A stretch of DNA of 64,000 nt, taken from the NCBI RefSeq assembly GCF_008630935.1, contig NZ_CP043908.1, forward strand, positions 558,001 to 622,000. Direction: 5' to 3'. This DNA is from Thermodesulfobacterium sp. TA1. Lineage in GTDB: Bacteria > Desulfobacterota > Thermodesulfobacteria > Thermodesulfobacteriales > Thermodesulfobacteriaceae. The notes under the pieces are model-generated. The model had not been told where the DNA came from. It ran no database searches and saw only the letters and a list, made by a program, of their open reading frames with translations. Made by a program: the position numbers and the translations under genes. This document shows, one piece after another, positions 40,297-49,322 of the stretch. Each line of letters opens with the position of its first letter. The first letter of the stretch is position 1.

Positions 40297-41436
40297 ATGA
40301 AACTTACATTATCGGTGATAAAGGCAGACATAGGAGGTTTTGTAGGTCATTCTTCAGTCCATAAAGATGTGCTTGCTAAGGTAAGAGAAGTAGCCGAGGA
40401 AGGGAAAGATAGAGGAATAATAAGGGACCTCTCAGTTTTAGTTTGTGGGGATGATATAGCCTTGGTTATGACCCATACTAAAGGGGTTGATTCTTCTGAC
40501 GTGCATGAACTTGCTTGGAATGCCTTTAAAGAAGGGACAGAGGTTGCCAAAAAATTAAAGATGTATGGGGCAGGGCAGGATCTTCTTAGCGATGCCTTTT
40601 CAGGAAACGTTAAAGGGATGGGTCCAGGGGTAGCAGAGATGGAGTTTGTGGAGAGGAAAAGTGAACCTGTCATCGTCTTTTTTGCAGATAAAACCTCTCC
40701 CAGTGCTTGGAACCTTCCTCTTTATGAAATGTTTGCTGATCCGATGAATACCGCAGGGTTGGTAATAGATCCTTCTATGCACGAAGGTTTTATTTTTGAT
40801 GTAATGGATGCTTATACCGGTATGGGGATTCAACTTAAAACCCCTGAAGAGCTTTATGACCTTTTAGTTTTTATAGGTGCTACCAGTCGATATGTAGTTA
40901 GGGCGGTTTATAGAAAGTCTGACGGAGAGATAGCTGCTGCTGCCTCCACTCAAAAGCTTTCTTTTATGGCAGGAAGGTATGTAGGAAAAGACGACCCGGT
41001 CCTTATTGTGAGAGCTCAAAGCGGTTTCCCAGCGGTAGGAGAAATCTTAGAGCCCTTTGCCAGGCCTTGGCTGGTAGAAGGATGGATGAGAGGGTCTCAC
41101 ACAGGTCCTCTTATGCCGGTTTCTTTTAAAAATGCTAAACCTACCAGGTTTGATGGTCCTCCCCGTGTAATAGCTGCTGGTTATCAGATAGCAGATGGTT
41201 ATCTGGTCGGTCCATCAGATCTTTTCGATGACCCAGCATTTGATAAAGCCAGGGAAGAATGTAATAAGATGGCTGACATTTTAAGACGTCAAGGGATTTT
41301 CGAACTTCATAGACTTCCTCCTGAAGAAATGGAATACACCACCCTTCCTAAGGTGCTCGAAAAGTTAAAAGATAGGTTTAAATTGGTAGAAACAGGAAAA
41401 CCTAAATTTTCTTCTGAAGGAGAGATCGCCGAATAA
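40297..41436 (+). CDS. fbp: fructose 1,6-bisphosphate aldolase/phosphatase (bifunctional, archaeal type)
   Basis: This 379-residue protein begins MKLTLSVIKADIGGFVGHSS and includes GDDIALVMTH, HELAWNAFKEGTEVAKKL, the metal-binding aspartates in these segments, FADKTSPSAWNLPLYEMFAD and MAGRYVGKDDPV around the Schiff-base lysine and tyrosine. This is the type-V enzyme that condenses triose phosphates and dephosphorylates the product, making gluconeogenesis one-directional. It is characteristic of archaea and deep-branching, often autotrophic thermophilic bacteria. The 3' end overlaps the next gene by one base (TAATG). Confidence 0.95.
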   Translation: MKLTLSVIKADIGGFVGHSSVHKDVLAKVREVAEEGKDRGIIRDLSVLVCGDDIALVMTHTKGVDSSDVHELAWNAFKEGTEVAKKLKMYGAGQDLLSDAFSGNVKGMGPGVAEMEFVERKSEPVIVFFADKTSPSAWNLPLYEMFADPMNTAGLVIDPSMHEGFIFDVMDAYTGMGIQLKTPEELYDLLVFIGATSRYVVRAVYRKSDGEIAAAASTQKLSFMAGRYVGKDDPVLIVRAQSGFPAVGEILEPFARPWLVEGWMRGSHTGPLMPVSFKNAKPTRFDGPPRVIAAGYQIADGYLVGPSDLFDDPAFDKAREECNKMADILRRQGIFELHRLPPEEMEYTTLPKVLEKLKDRFKLVETGKPKFSSEGEIAE

Positions 41437-42161
41437 TGCATCAGTTTATCTTTGACCCCAAAGATTTTTCTCGGGAAGACCAAATAAAGTTTAACTGCTA
41501 TAAAGGTATTGTTTGTTTTAACCGCTGTTGTTATGACGTAAAATTAGTGCTTACACCCTATGATTTTCTTAGATTAAGAAGGGCTTTAAACCTTTCAGTA
41601 GAAGAGTTTGTAGAAAAGTTTGGAGAAGCCTATATAGGTGAGGTCACTCAACTTCCGGTGATTTCTATCAACATGGACCCATATTCTATGGCCTGTCCTT
41701 TCTTAGACGAAAAAGAGGGATGTAAGGTCTATCAGGACAGGCCTTCTTCTTGCAGGCTTTATCCTTTAGCAAGGTATATATCCCAAAATGAAAATGGAGA
41801 AAAACAGGAAATTTTTAAAATCATAAGAGAGACCCATTGTAAAGGTCATTATGAAGAAAGAAGTATTAAGATTATAGACTATCTTAAAGAACAAGGCCTT
41901 GAAGAATATTTATACTATAATGACTTGTGGGGAGAGGTGGTCTCAAAAAGACAAAAATTTTTAGATACTCCCTTAACCGCCGATTTGCTTGAGTGGATTT
42001 TTTTGTTTTCTTACAACCTACCCGAGTTAAAAGAGATGATTAGAAGGGGAGAGGTAGCAGGGTTTTCTAAAGAGGACCTTGAACTTTCAGAGGAAAAGCT
42101 TTTAGAAAAAGGGATAGTTTATATTCGTGATGTGCTTCTTTCTGAAGAAAACCTATGGTAA
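41436..42161 (+). CDS. YkgJ-family cysteine-cluster protein
   Basis: This 241-residue protein has the YkgJ/UPF0153 cysteine pattern: FNCYKGIVCFNRCC near the start, CPFLDEKEGCKVYQDRPSSC, then CRLYPLAR and CKGH. Such proteins are predicted to bind a zinc or iron-sulfur centre, with unknown role. It overlaps fbp by one base and precedes exbD by 16 bp; co-transcription with both is likely but no functional link is known. Confidence 0.85.
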   Translation: MHQFIFDPKDFSREDQIKFNCYKGIVCFNRCCYDVKLVLTPYDFLRLRRALNLSVEEFVEKFGEAYIGEVTQLPVISINMDPYSMACPFLDEKEGCKVYQDRPSSCRLYPLARYISQNENGEKQEIFKIIRETHCKGHYEERSIKIIDYLKEQGLEEYLYYNDLWGEVVSKRQKFLDTPLTADLLEWIFLFSYNLPELKEMIRRGEVAGFSKEDLELSEEKLLEKGIVYIRDVLLSEENLW

Positions 42162-42177
42162 ATTACTGTTTTAGTGT

Positions 42178-42576
42178 ATGAAAATTGGCAAAGACTTACA
42201 GGCTGATATAAACATCATCCCTCTGGTCGATGTAGTATTGGTTATTCTTATCATTTTTATGATAACCGCTCCTCTTCTTACCTCTGGTATTGAGGTCGAA
42301 CTTCCTAAGACTAAGGATTTTCCTATAACTCAAAAAGAAACCCAACCTGTTAAAATTACAGTTACTAAAGAAGGAAATATTAAACTTTATGGAGAGGAAA
42401 TAAGCTTAGAAGTGTTATCCCGATGGGCTGAAGAAGCCAGAAAAAAGGATCTGGCTAAAGAGATTCAAATAGAGGCTGATAAAGATTGCCCTTACGGAGT
42501 GGTGGCTAAGGTGCTTTCTGAGTTAAAAAAAGCAGGTTTTTCTGAGTTAGGTTTGTTAACCCAATCTGAACACTAA
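42178..42576 (+). CDS. exbD: ExbD/TolR-family proton-channel subunit
   Basis: This 132-residue protein has one N-terminal membrane helix with the conserved Asp (IPLVDVVLVILIIFMITAP) and a periplasmic domain. It would form the proton-driven motor with ExbB/TolQ to energise TonB or TolA. No exbB/tolQ gene lies upstream, the usual place; the preceding gene is the YkgJ protein. It is followed by a TonB/TolA-like gene after 4 bp, supporting the ExbD role. The partner channel must be encoded elsewhere. Confidence 0.9.
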   Translation: MKIGKDLQADINIIPLVDVVLVILIIFMITAPLLTSGIEVELPKTKDFPITQKETQPVKITVTKEGNIKLYGEEISLEVLSRWAEEARKKDLAKEIQIEADKDCPYGVVAKVLSELKKAGFSELGLLTQSEH

Positions 42577-42580
42577 AAAC

Positions 42581-43357
42581 ATGGTTAGTAAGTCTGACTT
42601 ATCTTGTTACTTTTTTTCTTTATTGCTTAATTTTTGTTTTTTGTTTTTGCTTTTTTCTAACCTCCGTTTTTTATCCGATAAGTCCGAACCCTTAAAAGTA
42701 AAGGTGCTTTCTGAGATGGTAAATTCAGAAAGCTTTTCTTCGCACACAGCACTTAAAAGCTTAGAAGAAATTCAGTTTAATCAGCCTGAACCTTTGGCTA
42801 AGGGAGCTTCTTTTAAAAGAGAAGAAACCCTTGGTAGAAGGGAGGTTAAGGAAGAGAAATTATTAGAAGAAAGAATAGCCCAAATAGCTAAAGCTAAGCA
42901 AAAAGGGTTAGATCTTTCTAAGGAGGAAATAGGTCTTTTAAACCGAAAGCTTGCAAGCTTAAAACAAGGTGGAGGGGCAGTTGAGGATAAAGCTTCTCTC
43001 AAAGGACCTAAAGAGAAATCCGAGGTAGGAGGGTCATCTTTAGGACAAGTTGGACATGGGACCAAAGGAGGGCAGTCTTTAAGTTCAGAGTATTTGTTTT
43101 TGATAAAAAGAAAATTACAGAATCACTTTGAAATCCCTATTTATCTTAAAAATCAAAAAGACCTAACAGCCATGGTGAAGATAAACATCGCTCCTGATGG
43201 AAAGATCTTAAGTTATACCTTTTTAAAAAAATCTTCGGTTAATGATTTTAATGTTGCAGTAGAAAGATGTTTAAAAAGCGCCTCACCTTTACCGATTGAT
43301 AGACCTGTTCAGGTGGTTGTAGAATTTAGAGGAGAAGGGGTTGGCAAACTTCAGTAA
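42581..43357 (+). CDS. TonB/TolA-like energy-transducing protein
   Basis: This 258-residue protein has a short cytoplasmic start, one membrane helix (about 10-28), a charged spacer (about 30-165) rather than the proline-rich region of many TonBs, and a C-terminal domain of about 90 residues (SEYLFLIKRKLQNHF, AMVKINIAPDGKILSYTFLK). That domain is the TonB_C/TolA_C fold contacting outer-membrane partners. It could energise the TonB-dependent receptor at 6.2 kb. Absence of a Pro-rich spacer leans slightly toward TolA. Confidence 0.82.
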   Translation: MVSKSDLSCYFFSLLLNFCFLFLLFSNLRFLSDKSEPLKVKVLSEMVNSESFSSHTALKSLEEIQFNQPEPLAKGASFKREETLGRREVKEEKLLEERIAQIAKAKQKGLDLSKEEIGLLNRKLASLKQGGGAVEDKASLKGPKEKSEVGGSSLGQVGHGTKGGQSLSSEYLFLIKRKLQNHFEIPIYLKNQKDLTAMVKINIAPDGKILSYTFLKKSSVNDFNVAVERCLKSASPLPIDRPVQVVVEFRGEGVGKLQ

Positions 43358-43402
43358 ATTTTTTAAAATAGTTTTTACCATAATTTGAAAGGGGGAAACA
43401 TT

Positions 43403-44602
43403 ATGTTAAAACTTTCTGAAAGAGCTAAAAATTTAAAACCTTCTGCTACTTTAGCGGTAGACGCTAAAGCTAAAGCCTTAAAAGCCCAAGGGGTTGATGT
43501 TATCAATCTTTCTGCTGGGGAGCCAGATTTTGATACCCCTTCTTATATTAAAGAAAGTTGTAAAAAGGCTTTAGACGAAGGTTTTACTAAATATATACCA
43601 ACCTATGGACTTTTAACCCTAAGAAAGGCTATTTGTTATAGGATAAAAGAAGACTATGGATTTGATTATACTCCAGAGGAGGTTTTGGTTACTACAGGAG
43701 CTAAGCAGGCTATTTTTAATCTTCTTTTAGCCTTGGTAGACAAAGGAGATGAGGTATTAATCCTTTCTCCTTATTGGGTTTCTTATCCTGCGATGGTTGA
43801 GCTTGCAGGTGGTATACCTAAGTTTATCCCTTCTGACATGGATAACCGTTTTGAGCCTTCTATCGCTGACATAGAAGCCGCTATTACCCCTAATACCGTA
43901 GGTATCATTCTCAACAGTCCTTCAAACCCAACAGGTTGTATTTACTCTGATAAGTTTTTAAAAGAGCTTTCTGAGGTATTAAAAAGAACCAACCTTTGGG
44001 TGTTAAGTGATGATATTTACGACAAACTAAGGTTTGATTTTGCCAAACCTAAAAATATTTTATCTGTGGCCCCGAATTTAAGAGATAGGGTTTTTTTGGT
44101 AAACGGGGTTTCTAAAACTTATGCTATGACAGGTTGGAGAATAGGTTGGTTGGTTGGTCCTAAGGAAATTATAAAGATTTGTGCTAATATTCAGGGACAG
44201 AGCACCTCACATGCTACTAATTTTGCCCAAAAAGCCTGCGAAATAGCCCTTACTTCATCTCAAGAAGAGGTAGAAAAAATGTGCCGTATTTTTGCACAGA
44301 GGGCAAAGGTGCTTTGTGAGGAACTTAAAAAGATCCCAGGTATAAAGTTTTTAGAGCCGCAGGGGGCTTTTTATCTATTTGCCGATGTTTCTGCTTATTA
44401 CAAGAAAAAAACTAAGGAAGGTAAAGAAATAAATGGTTCTTTGGACTTGGCAGAATATCTTTTAGATGAAGCCAAGGTAGCTGTGGTTCCTGGGATTGCC
44501 TTCGGAGACGACCGGTTTGTAAGGGTTTCTTTTGCTATCTCAGAAGAAAAGTTAAAAGAGGCCTGCCAAAGAATAAAGCAGGCCTTGGCAGAACTAAACT
44601 AA
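43403..44602 (+). CDS. aspC: class I aspartate/aromatic aminotransferase
   Basis: This 399-residue PLP enzyme starts at the ATG at 43403, with a GGGGG site; the in-frame TTG at 43385 would place the site inside the gene. It has INLSAGEPDFDTP, ILNSPSNPTGCIY, and the PLP-lysine segment VNGVSKTYAMTGWRIGW. It matches bacterial aspartate aminotransferases of the type-Ib group. It links oxaloacetate/aspartate with glutamate/2-oxoglutarate. Specificity could also include prephenate. It converges with the lipoprotein gene after 3 bp. Confidence 0.9.
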   Translation: MLKLSERAKNLKPSATLAVDAKAKALKAQGVDVINLSAGEPDFDTPSYIKESCKKALDEGFTKYIPTYGLLTLRKAICYRIKEDYGFDYTPEEVLVTTGAKQAIFNLLLALVDKGDEVLILSPYWVSYPAMVELAGGIPKFIPSDMDNRFEPSIADIEAAITPNTVGIILNSPSNPTGCIYSDKFLKELSEVLKRTNLWVLSDDIYDKLRFDFAKPKNILSVAPNLRDRVFLVNGVSKTYAMTGWRIGWLVGPKEIIKICANIQGQSTSHATNFAQKACEIALTSSQEEVEKMCRIFAQRAKVLCEELKKIPGIKFLEPQGAFYLFADVSAYYKKKTKEGKEINGSLDLAEYLLDEAKVAVVPGIAFGDDRFVRVSFAISEEKLKEACQRIKQALAELN

Positions 44603-44605
44603 GGG

Positions 44606-45019
44606 TTAATTACAAACCAATTTGGTTTCTTCTTTAACTAAATTACCGTACTCGTAATATTGTACTTTTACTTCTTCACAATTATCTTTTTTACCTACAG
44701 GAGTAGCATAAACCCTTTGAACTTTATCTTCGCTTACATATTCTACAGGTTTTCCTGTGGTTGCTGCTTCAGTAGCTGCCTTGTTCATGATACTTCCAGC
44801 TGTTCCTCCGATAACCCCACCGATAACCCCACCTATAACCGCCCCTCTCCAACGGTTGTTTTTATCTATCAAAGCCCCGATAACCGCCCCGGCTACCGCC
44901 CCAATGGTTGCTCCTTCTTTGGTTTTTTGACTGGTTTCAGGCACACAACCTGTAAACAAAAACCCGATAAAAAAAAACAATACCAAAAAGCTTACATACT
45001 GCATAAGTTTGTTTTTCAT
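44606..45019 (-). CDS. glycine-zipper outer-membrane lipoprotein
   Basis: This 137-residue lipoprotein has a signal peptide with lipobox LFTGC (Cys25) and a glycine-zipper region formed by GAVAGAVIGALID and GAVIGGVIGGVIGGTAG (about 37-77), encoded by near-tandem 12-bp repeats. This two-helix zipper is typical of Rick_17kDa/SlyB-like envelope-stabilising lipoproteins. The C-terminal part has two cysteines (residues 118 and 136) that might form a disulfide. It has its own promoter in the 390-bp divergent gap with lon. Role: envelope stability, inferred. Confidence 0.85.
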   Translation of the reverse strand: MKNKLMQYVSFLVLFFFIGFLFTGCVPETSQKTKEGATIGAVAGAVIGALIDKNNRWRGAVIGGVIGGVIGGTAGSIMNKAATEAATTGKPVEYVSEDKVQRVYATPVGKKDNCEEVKVQYYEYGNLVKEETKLVCN

Positions 45020-45407
45020 AAGAATACCTCCTACTATTTTTGAATTAATCTACCTTTTTAAAAGGTAATCCATATTCTTTTTAAGTCAACCAACAAAAGT
45101 ATAATGTGCTATCCTTTCAACTTAAAATTACAAAAACACTATGAGGCTCAGAAAACTTTCAAGAATAAACTAAAGGATAGACATGGAATTAGACTTAACT
45201 ATGAGAATCTGCGGTAATTTTGCAATAAAAGAAGGAACTTTATAAATCGATAATAAAGAAAAGGTTTAGTCGATGAGATTAGCAACCCTTGATGTGGTTA
45301 GTTTCTATCGTATAAGAGATAGATAGAAATGTATATAGAAGGTTAATTAGGATAATCTTTACAAAAGGCTTGCCTTTTTAGATTTTTTATTTTAAAATCT
45401 TACCATT
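45020..45407. other. divergent gap between the lipoprotein and the lon-like gene
   Basis: This 388-bp AT-rich stretch holds the ribosome-binding site of the lipoprotein gene at its left edge, a perfect inverted repeat TACCTTT-TTA-AAAGGTA (45051-45067) that could be an operator near the lipoprotein start, and a terminator-like hairpin near 45363. A 20-codon frame at about 45183 (MELDLTMRICGNFAIKEGTL) has a weak site but no other support. I see no RNA gene. Confidence 0.5.
45363..45389 (+). terminator. terminator/attenuator-like hairpin just upstream of the lon-like gene
   Basis: AAAAGG-CTTG-CCTTTT (45363-45378), extendable by one G:C pair, is followed by T-rich DNA (TTAGATTTTTTATTTT). It lies 19 bp before the start codon, which has no ribosome-binding site. 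It may attenuate transcription into the gene or shield the start. Confidence 0.45.
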
Positions 45408-47774
45408 ATGGGCTGGAAAAAGGTAGAAAAAGAGGATCTTAGAATAAAGGTAGAGTTTTCCTCTGGCACAGAGGATATTAAACCTGAGGAGTGTTATTTT
45501 AGACAGAAAAGGGTCGAAAAGACCTTTGACCTTGCTTTAAACATAGATCAAGAAGACTATAATGTTTATGTCTGTGGCCCCAATGGTATCGGAAGAAGTC
45601 GTTATACCCTGAAGAGATTAAAAGAGATAGCCTCTTCTAAACCTACCCCAAAAGACATCTGTTATGTAAACAACTTTCAAGACCCTTATAAACCCAAAGT
45701 TCTAATTTTACCTTCTGGGTATGGAAAAAAGTTTGCTAATCATATAGAAAACATTTTAGAATTTTTAAAAAGAGAAACCTTTAAGGCCTTCGAAGGTAAA
45801 GAGTATGAGGAAGAGTTAAACGTCCTTACTAAAGAGATAGATTCTCAGAAAGAGAAAATTATAAATCAATTAGTAGAAGAAGCTAAGTCTTATAACTTAA
45901 TGGTGCTTTTTGGTCCTGAGGGAGTAAGGTTGATGCCTCTTTTTAGGGTACAAGCCCCTGTTTCTCAGGAAGAACTTTTAAACAATCCTCAACTTAGAGA
46001 AGAGTATCACAAAAACCTTGAGGCTTTTGAACCTAAGTTTAGAGATTATTTGAGGAAATTAAGAGAACTTGACAATCTCTTAGGAGAAAACCTTTTAAAA
46101 CTGCGCCAGAAAATAGCCGAAAATTTGATTGATAAAGCTTGTAAACCCTTAGAAGAGGAATTTTCTGAGGTAGAGGGTTTCCAAGAATACTTGCGTAGTT
46201 TAAAACAAGAGTTGGTTAAGAACATTCAAATATTTATAGACTGGGAAAAACTTAAAGGTAATGTAATGATTCAAAACAACATCAACCGCGCGTTAAACAT
46301 GTTTAGGGTAAACGTGCTGGTTGATAACTCCCAAACCCAAGGTGCTCCGGTTATTTATGAAAGGATACCTACCCTTAAAGGTCTTTTTGGACAGATAAAC
46401 TACAAGGCAGAGATGGGTATTCTTTATGCCGACCATCTAAGCTTAGCTCCAGGTATCCTTCATAAGGCCAACGGAGGGTATGTAATTCTTGACCTTTGGG
46501 AGGTTTTAAAAAATCCTTATGTATGGATCCTCTTAAAAAGAACCCTTCTTCATAAAGAATTACACCTTATGGGAGGGATGATAGAGGAGATACCAGTTCC
46601 CCATATAGGTATTTTGCCAGAACCTGTACCTTTTTCTGCTAAAGTTTTTTTAATAGGAGACCCTTATCTTTATCAGCTTCTTATGTTCTATGACCCTGAA
46701 TTTCCTCAGCTTTTTAAGCTTAAAGCAGAGTTTGAGCCAGTAGTTTCTATAGATGAAGAAGTAATCTCTCTTTTTCCCAAGGTAGTAAAAAAAATAATAG
46801 ACGAAGAAAAATTGAAAAACCTTGATAGCTCAGGACTTAGCGAACTTTTTAGGTATGCCGTTTATCAAGCAGGGAATAGAAAAAAGATAAATTTGATCAT
46901 TCAGGATTTGATAGACCTTCTAAGAGAGGCAAACACGTTTTCTCAATCTCAGTATATTACAGAAAAAGAAATAAAACAAGCGATTAGGGAACGTATTTAT
47001 CGAGTTAACATCATAGAAGAAAAGATACGAGAATTGATAAAAGAAGGAAAAATCCTTATAGAGGTTGAAGGAGAAAAAGTCGGTCAAGTCAATGGGCTTA
47101 GTGTATATGTGCTTGGAGACTATAGTTTTGGTAGACCTTCTCGGATAACCGCCAATGTTTTTCCAGGAAGCCGAGGGGTGGTCAATATAGAAAGAGAAAT
47201 AGACATGAGCGGTCCGATCCATTCTAAAGGGGTCTTTATCCTTTCTTCTTATTTTTATAATCGTTATAGCACTGATTTTCCTCTTCAGTTTTCCTGTACT
47301 TTAACGTTTGAACAAGCTTATGAACCAGTAGAAGGAGATAGTGCTTCAGCCGCAGAACTTATGGCTATTCTTTCGGCGGTATCAAAAATTCCTGTCAAAC
47401 AAAATCTTGCGATTACAGGTTCTATAGACCAGTTTGGCAACATTCAACCTGTAGGAGGTATTAAAGAAAAAATAGAGGGTTTTTACCGAGTTTGTAAAGT
47501 TAAAAATTTCACTGGAAATCAAGGAGTTATTATCCCTCGTCAAAATTTTGATAATCTTCTCTTAGACGATGAGATTTTAGAGGAGATAGAAAAAGGGACA
47601 TTTCATGTTTACACTGTAGAAACTATAGATGATGTTATAGAGCTTCTTACCGGAAAGAAGGCTGAAAATTTTCATAAAGAGGTTAGCAAAGGACTTAAAA
47701 AGCTTTATGAACTTAGTAAAGAAAAAGTAAAACCTTCTAAGAAGGTTTCTAAAAAGAAAAAATCTAAGAAATAG
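45408..47774 (+). CDS. Lon-related ATP-dependent protease (AAA_32 plus Lon protease domain)
   Basis: This 788-residue protein belongs to the Lon-related family without the substrate-binding N-domain of LonA. An AAA-type region comes first, with a long coiled-coil insert (about 120-290). Its Walker A is GPNGIGRSR, with Arg where Lys is usual, a change also known in this family. The C-terminal Lon protease domain has the catalytic Ser in GDSASAAE (about 644-648) and Lys in GGIKEKIEGF (about 685). It may degrade unfolded proteins with weak or no ATP hydrolysis, as LonC-type enzymes do. The start has no ribosome-binding site and a terminator-like hairpin precedes it. The C-terminus is a lysine-rich tail. 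Confidence 0.88.
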   Translation: MGWKKVEKEDLRIKVEFSSGTEDIKPEECYFRQKRVEKTFDLALNIDQEDYNVYVCGPNGIGRSRYTLKRLKEIASSKPTPKDICYVNNFQDPYKPKVLILPSGYGKKFANHIENILEFLKRETFKAFEGKEYEEELNVLTKEIDSQKEKIINQLVEEAKSYNLMVLFGPEGVRLMPLFRVQAPVSQEELLNNPQLREEYHKNLEAFEPKFRDYLRKLRELDNLLGENLLKLRQKIAENLIDKACKPLEEEFSEVEGFQEYLRSLKQELVKNIQIFIDWEKLKGNVMIQNNINRALNMFRVNVLVDNSQTQGAPVIYERIPTLKGLFGQINYKAEMGILYADHLSLAPGILHKANGGYVILDLWEVLKNPYVWILLKRTLLHKELHLMGGMIEEIPVPHIGILPEPVPFSAKVFLIGDPYLYQLLMFYDPEFPQLFKLKAEFEPVVSIDEEVISLFPKVVKKIIDEEKLKNLDSSGLSELFRYAVYQAGNRKKINLIIQDLIDLLREANTFSQSQYITEKEIKQAIRERIYRVNIIEEKIRELIKEGKILIEVEGEKVGQVNGLSVYVLGDYSFGRPSRITANVFPGSRGVVNIEREIDMSGPIHSKGVFILSSYFYNRYSTDFPLQFSCTLTFEQAYEPVEGDSASAAELMAILSAVSKIPVKQNLAITGSIDQFGNIQPVGGIKEKIEGFYRVCKVKNFTGNQGVIIPRQNFDNLLLDDEILEEIEKGTFHVYTVETIDDVIELLTGKKAENFHKEVSKGLKKLYELSKEKVKPSKKVSKKKKSKK

Positions 47775-47895
47775 GTTTCTTTTTTAGACTTAAAAATAAA
47801 ATCTTTTAAAATCAAACAGTTTATACGTTGTTAGTTTAATCAAGATGTGGTAGATTTGAAACAAACAAGACTATTATTCTGTTAAGGGGGAGGAG

Positions 47896-49122
47896 ATGGG
47901 TAAAATAAAAATTGCTGAAGACTTATCGCTTATCGTGCCTGATGACCCAGAGATTCCTTATATAGAAGGAGATGGAATTGGTCCTGATATCATGAGGGCT
48001 ACTTTAAAGGTGTTAAATGCTGCTGTTGAGAAGGCTTATGGAGGAAAAAGGAAGATTTTGTGGAAAGAGGTTTTGGCAGGAGAAAAAGCCTTTAAAGAGA
48101 CAGGTAATTATCTTCCGGAAGAGACCTTAGAGACTATCAAAAGTTCGGTAGTAGCTTTAAAAGGTCCTTTAACCACCCCGGTAGGTGGAGGGTTTAGAAG
48201 TTTAAACGTTACCTTAAGACAGGTACTTGATCTTTATGCCTGTGTAAGGCCTGTGAGGTGGATTCCAGGCACCCCGTCGCCTGTTAAAAACCCTGAAAAA
48301 GTAAACATGGTAGTTTTTAGAGAAAATACTGAAGACGTTTATGCCGGAATAGAATTTCCTGCAGGGTCCCCGGAGGCAAAAAGATTGATAGAGTTCATCA
48401 GGGAGAACTTTGAAAAAGAAATAAGAGAAGATTCTGGTATAGGGATAAAACCCATAAGTAAATTTGGGACTTCAAGGTTGGTTAGAAAAGCTATTCGATA
48501 TGCCTTAGATAACGGATATAGAACGGTTACTTTGGTACATAAAGGTAACATTATGAAATATACAGAAGGTGCTTTTAGAGCTTGGGGTTATGAGGTAGCT
48601 AAAACAGAGTTTGCTGATAAGGTAGTGTTAGAGGAAGAGATAAAAGAAAGGTTTTCTGAAGGTTTACCTGAGGGGATGGTAGTTATAAACGACAGGATAG
48701 CAGATGCTATGTTTCAGTGGGCTTTACTTAAGCCCGAAGAATATGGAGTACTTGCTACTCCTAATTTAAACGGAGATTATCTTTCTGACGCTTTAGCCGC
48801 TCAGGTAGGTGGATTAGGGATGGCACCAGGGGCTAACATAGGAGATGGGTATGCGGTGTTTGAGGCTACCCATGGTTCTGCTCCTAAGTATGCTGGGCTT
48901 GATAAGGTTAATCCTTCTTCTCTTATACTTTCTGGTAAGATGATGCTTGAGTATCTTGGATGGAAAGAGGCTGCAGAGCTTATATGGAAAGGGTTGGCTA
49001 AGACTATTCAACAAAAGATAGTTACCTATGACTTAGCTCGGCAACTTGAGGGGGCAAAAGAGGTTAAGTGCTCAGAGTTTGCCGAGGCTATAGTAGAAAA
49101 CATTTATCAGGAAAAATTGTAA
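47896..49122 (+). CDS. icd: isocitrate dehydrogenase, NADP-type I
   Basis: This 408-residue protein is close in plan to E. coli Icd. It has [13 protein letters not shown], then [20 protein letters not shown], the serine in that loop being the phosphorylation site equivalent, [24 protein letters not shown] and the C-terminal [13 protein letters not shown] nucleotide-binding region. It interconverts isocitrate and 2-oxoglutarate, linking to the Kor complex. Cofactor (NADP or NAD) is inferred from overall similarity. Start has a GGGGGAGGAG site. The stop shares a base with the ferredoxin start. Confidence 0.94.
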   Translation: MGKIKIAEDLSLIVPDDPEIPYIEGDGIGPDIMRATLKVLNAAVEKAYGGKRKILWKEVLAGEKAFKETGNYLPEETLETIKSSVVALKGPLTTPVGGGFRSLNVTLRQVLDLYACVRPVRWIPGTPSPVKNPEKVNMVVFRENTEDVYAGIEFPAGSPEAKRLIEFIRENFEKEIREDSGIGIKPISKFGTSRLVRKAIRYALDNGYRTVTLVHKGNIMKYTEGAFRAWGYEVAKTEFADKVVLEEEIKERFSEGLPEGMVVINDRIADAMFQWALLKPEEYGVLATPNLNGDYLSDALAAQVGGLGMAPGANIGDGYAVFEATHGSAPKYAGLDKVNPSSLILSGKMMLEYLGWKEAAELIWKGLAKTIQQKIVTYDLARQLEGAKEVKCSEFAEAIVENIYQEKL

Positions 49123-49322
49123 TGATTTTTTCTTTAGAAGTAGACCAAGAGCTTTGTATCGGGTGCGGATATTGTATAGAGGTATGTCCTGAGGTTTTTA
49201 GTTGGGGGCCAGAAAAGAAGGCTTTAGTATATAATTTAGAAGGATGTAAGATATGTAATTGTATAGAAGCCATAGAAAACTGTCCTGTAAAAGCCATCTC
49301 TGCTGAGGAGGTGCCTTTATGA
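49122..49322 (+). CDS. ferredoxin ([4Fe-4S])
   Basis: This 66-residue protein starts at the ATG overlapping the icd stop by one base. It has [12 protein letters not shown], giving a standard CxxCxxCxxxCP cluster, and a second part with [14 protein letters not shown], in which cysteines could support a disulfide or a second cluster; the last CPVKAI is the classical partner of the first motif. It probably is an electron carrier for Kor-type enzymes. The 3' end overlaps leuS by 4 bp. A longer in-frame start at 49068 would extend into icd and is unlikely. Confidence 0.85.
   Translation: MIFSLEVDQELCIGCGYCIEVCPEVFSWGPEKKALVYNLEGCKICNCIEAIENCPVKAISAEEVPL

Noticed and set aside
44790-44915. Near-tandem 12-bp repeats as a CRISPR or satellite
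   Set aside because: They encode the glycine-zipper repeats of the lipoprotein and have no spacer structure. No CRISPR array was seen anywhere in the window.
45183-45245. 20-codon frame in the lipoprotein-lon gap
   Set aside because: Too short and only a weak site; no other evidence of translation.
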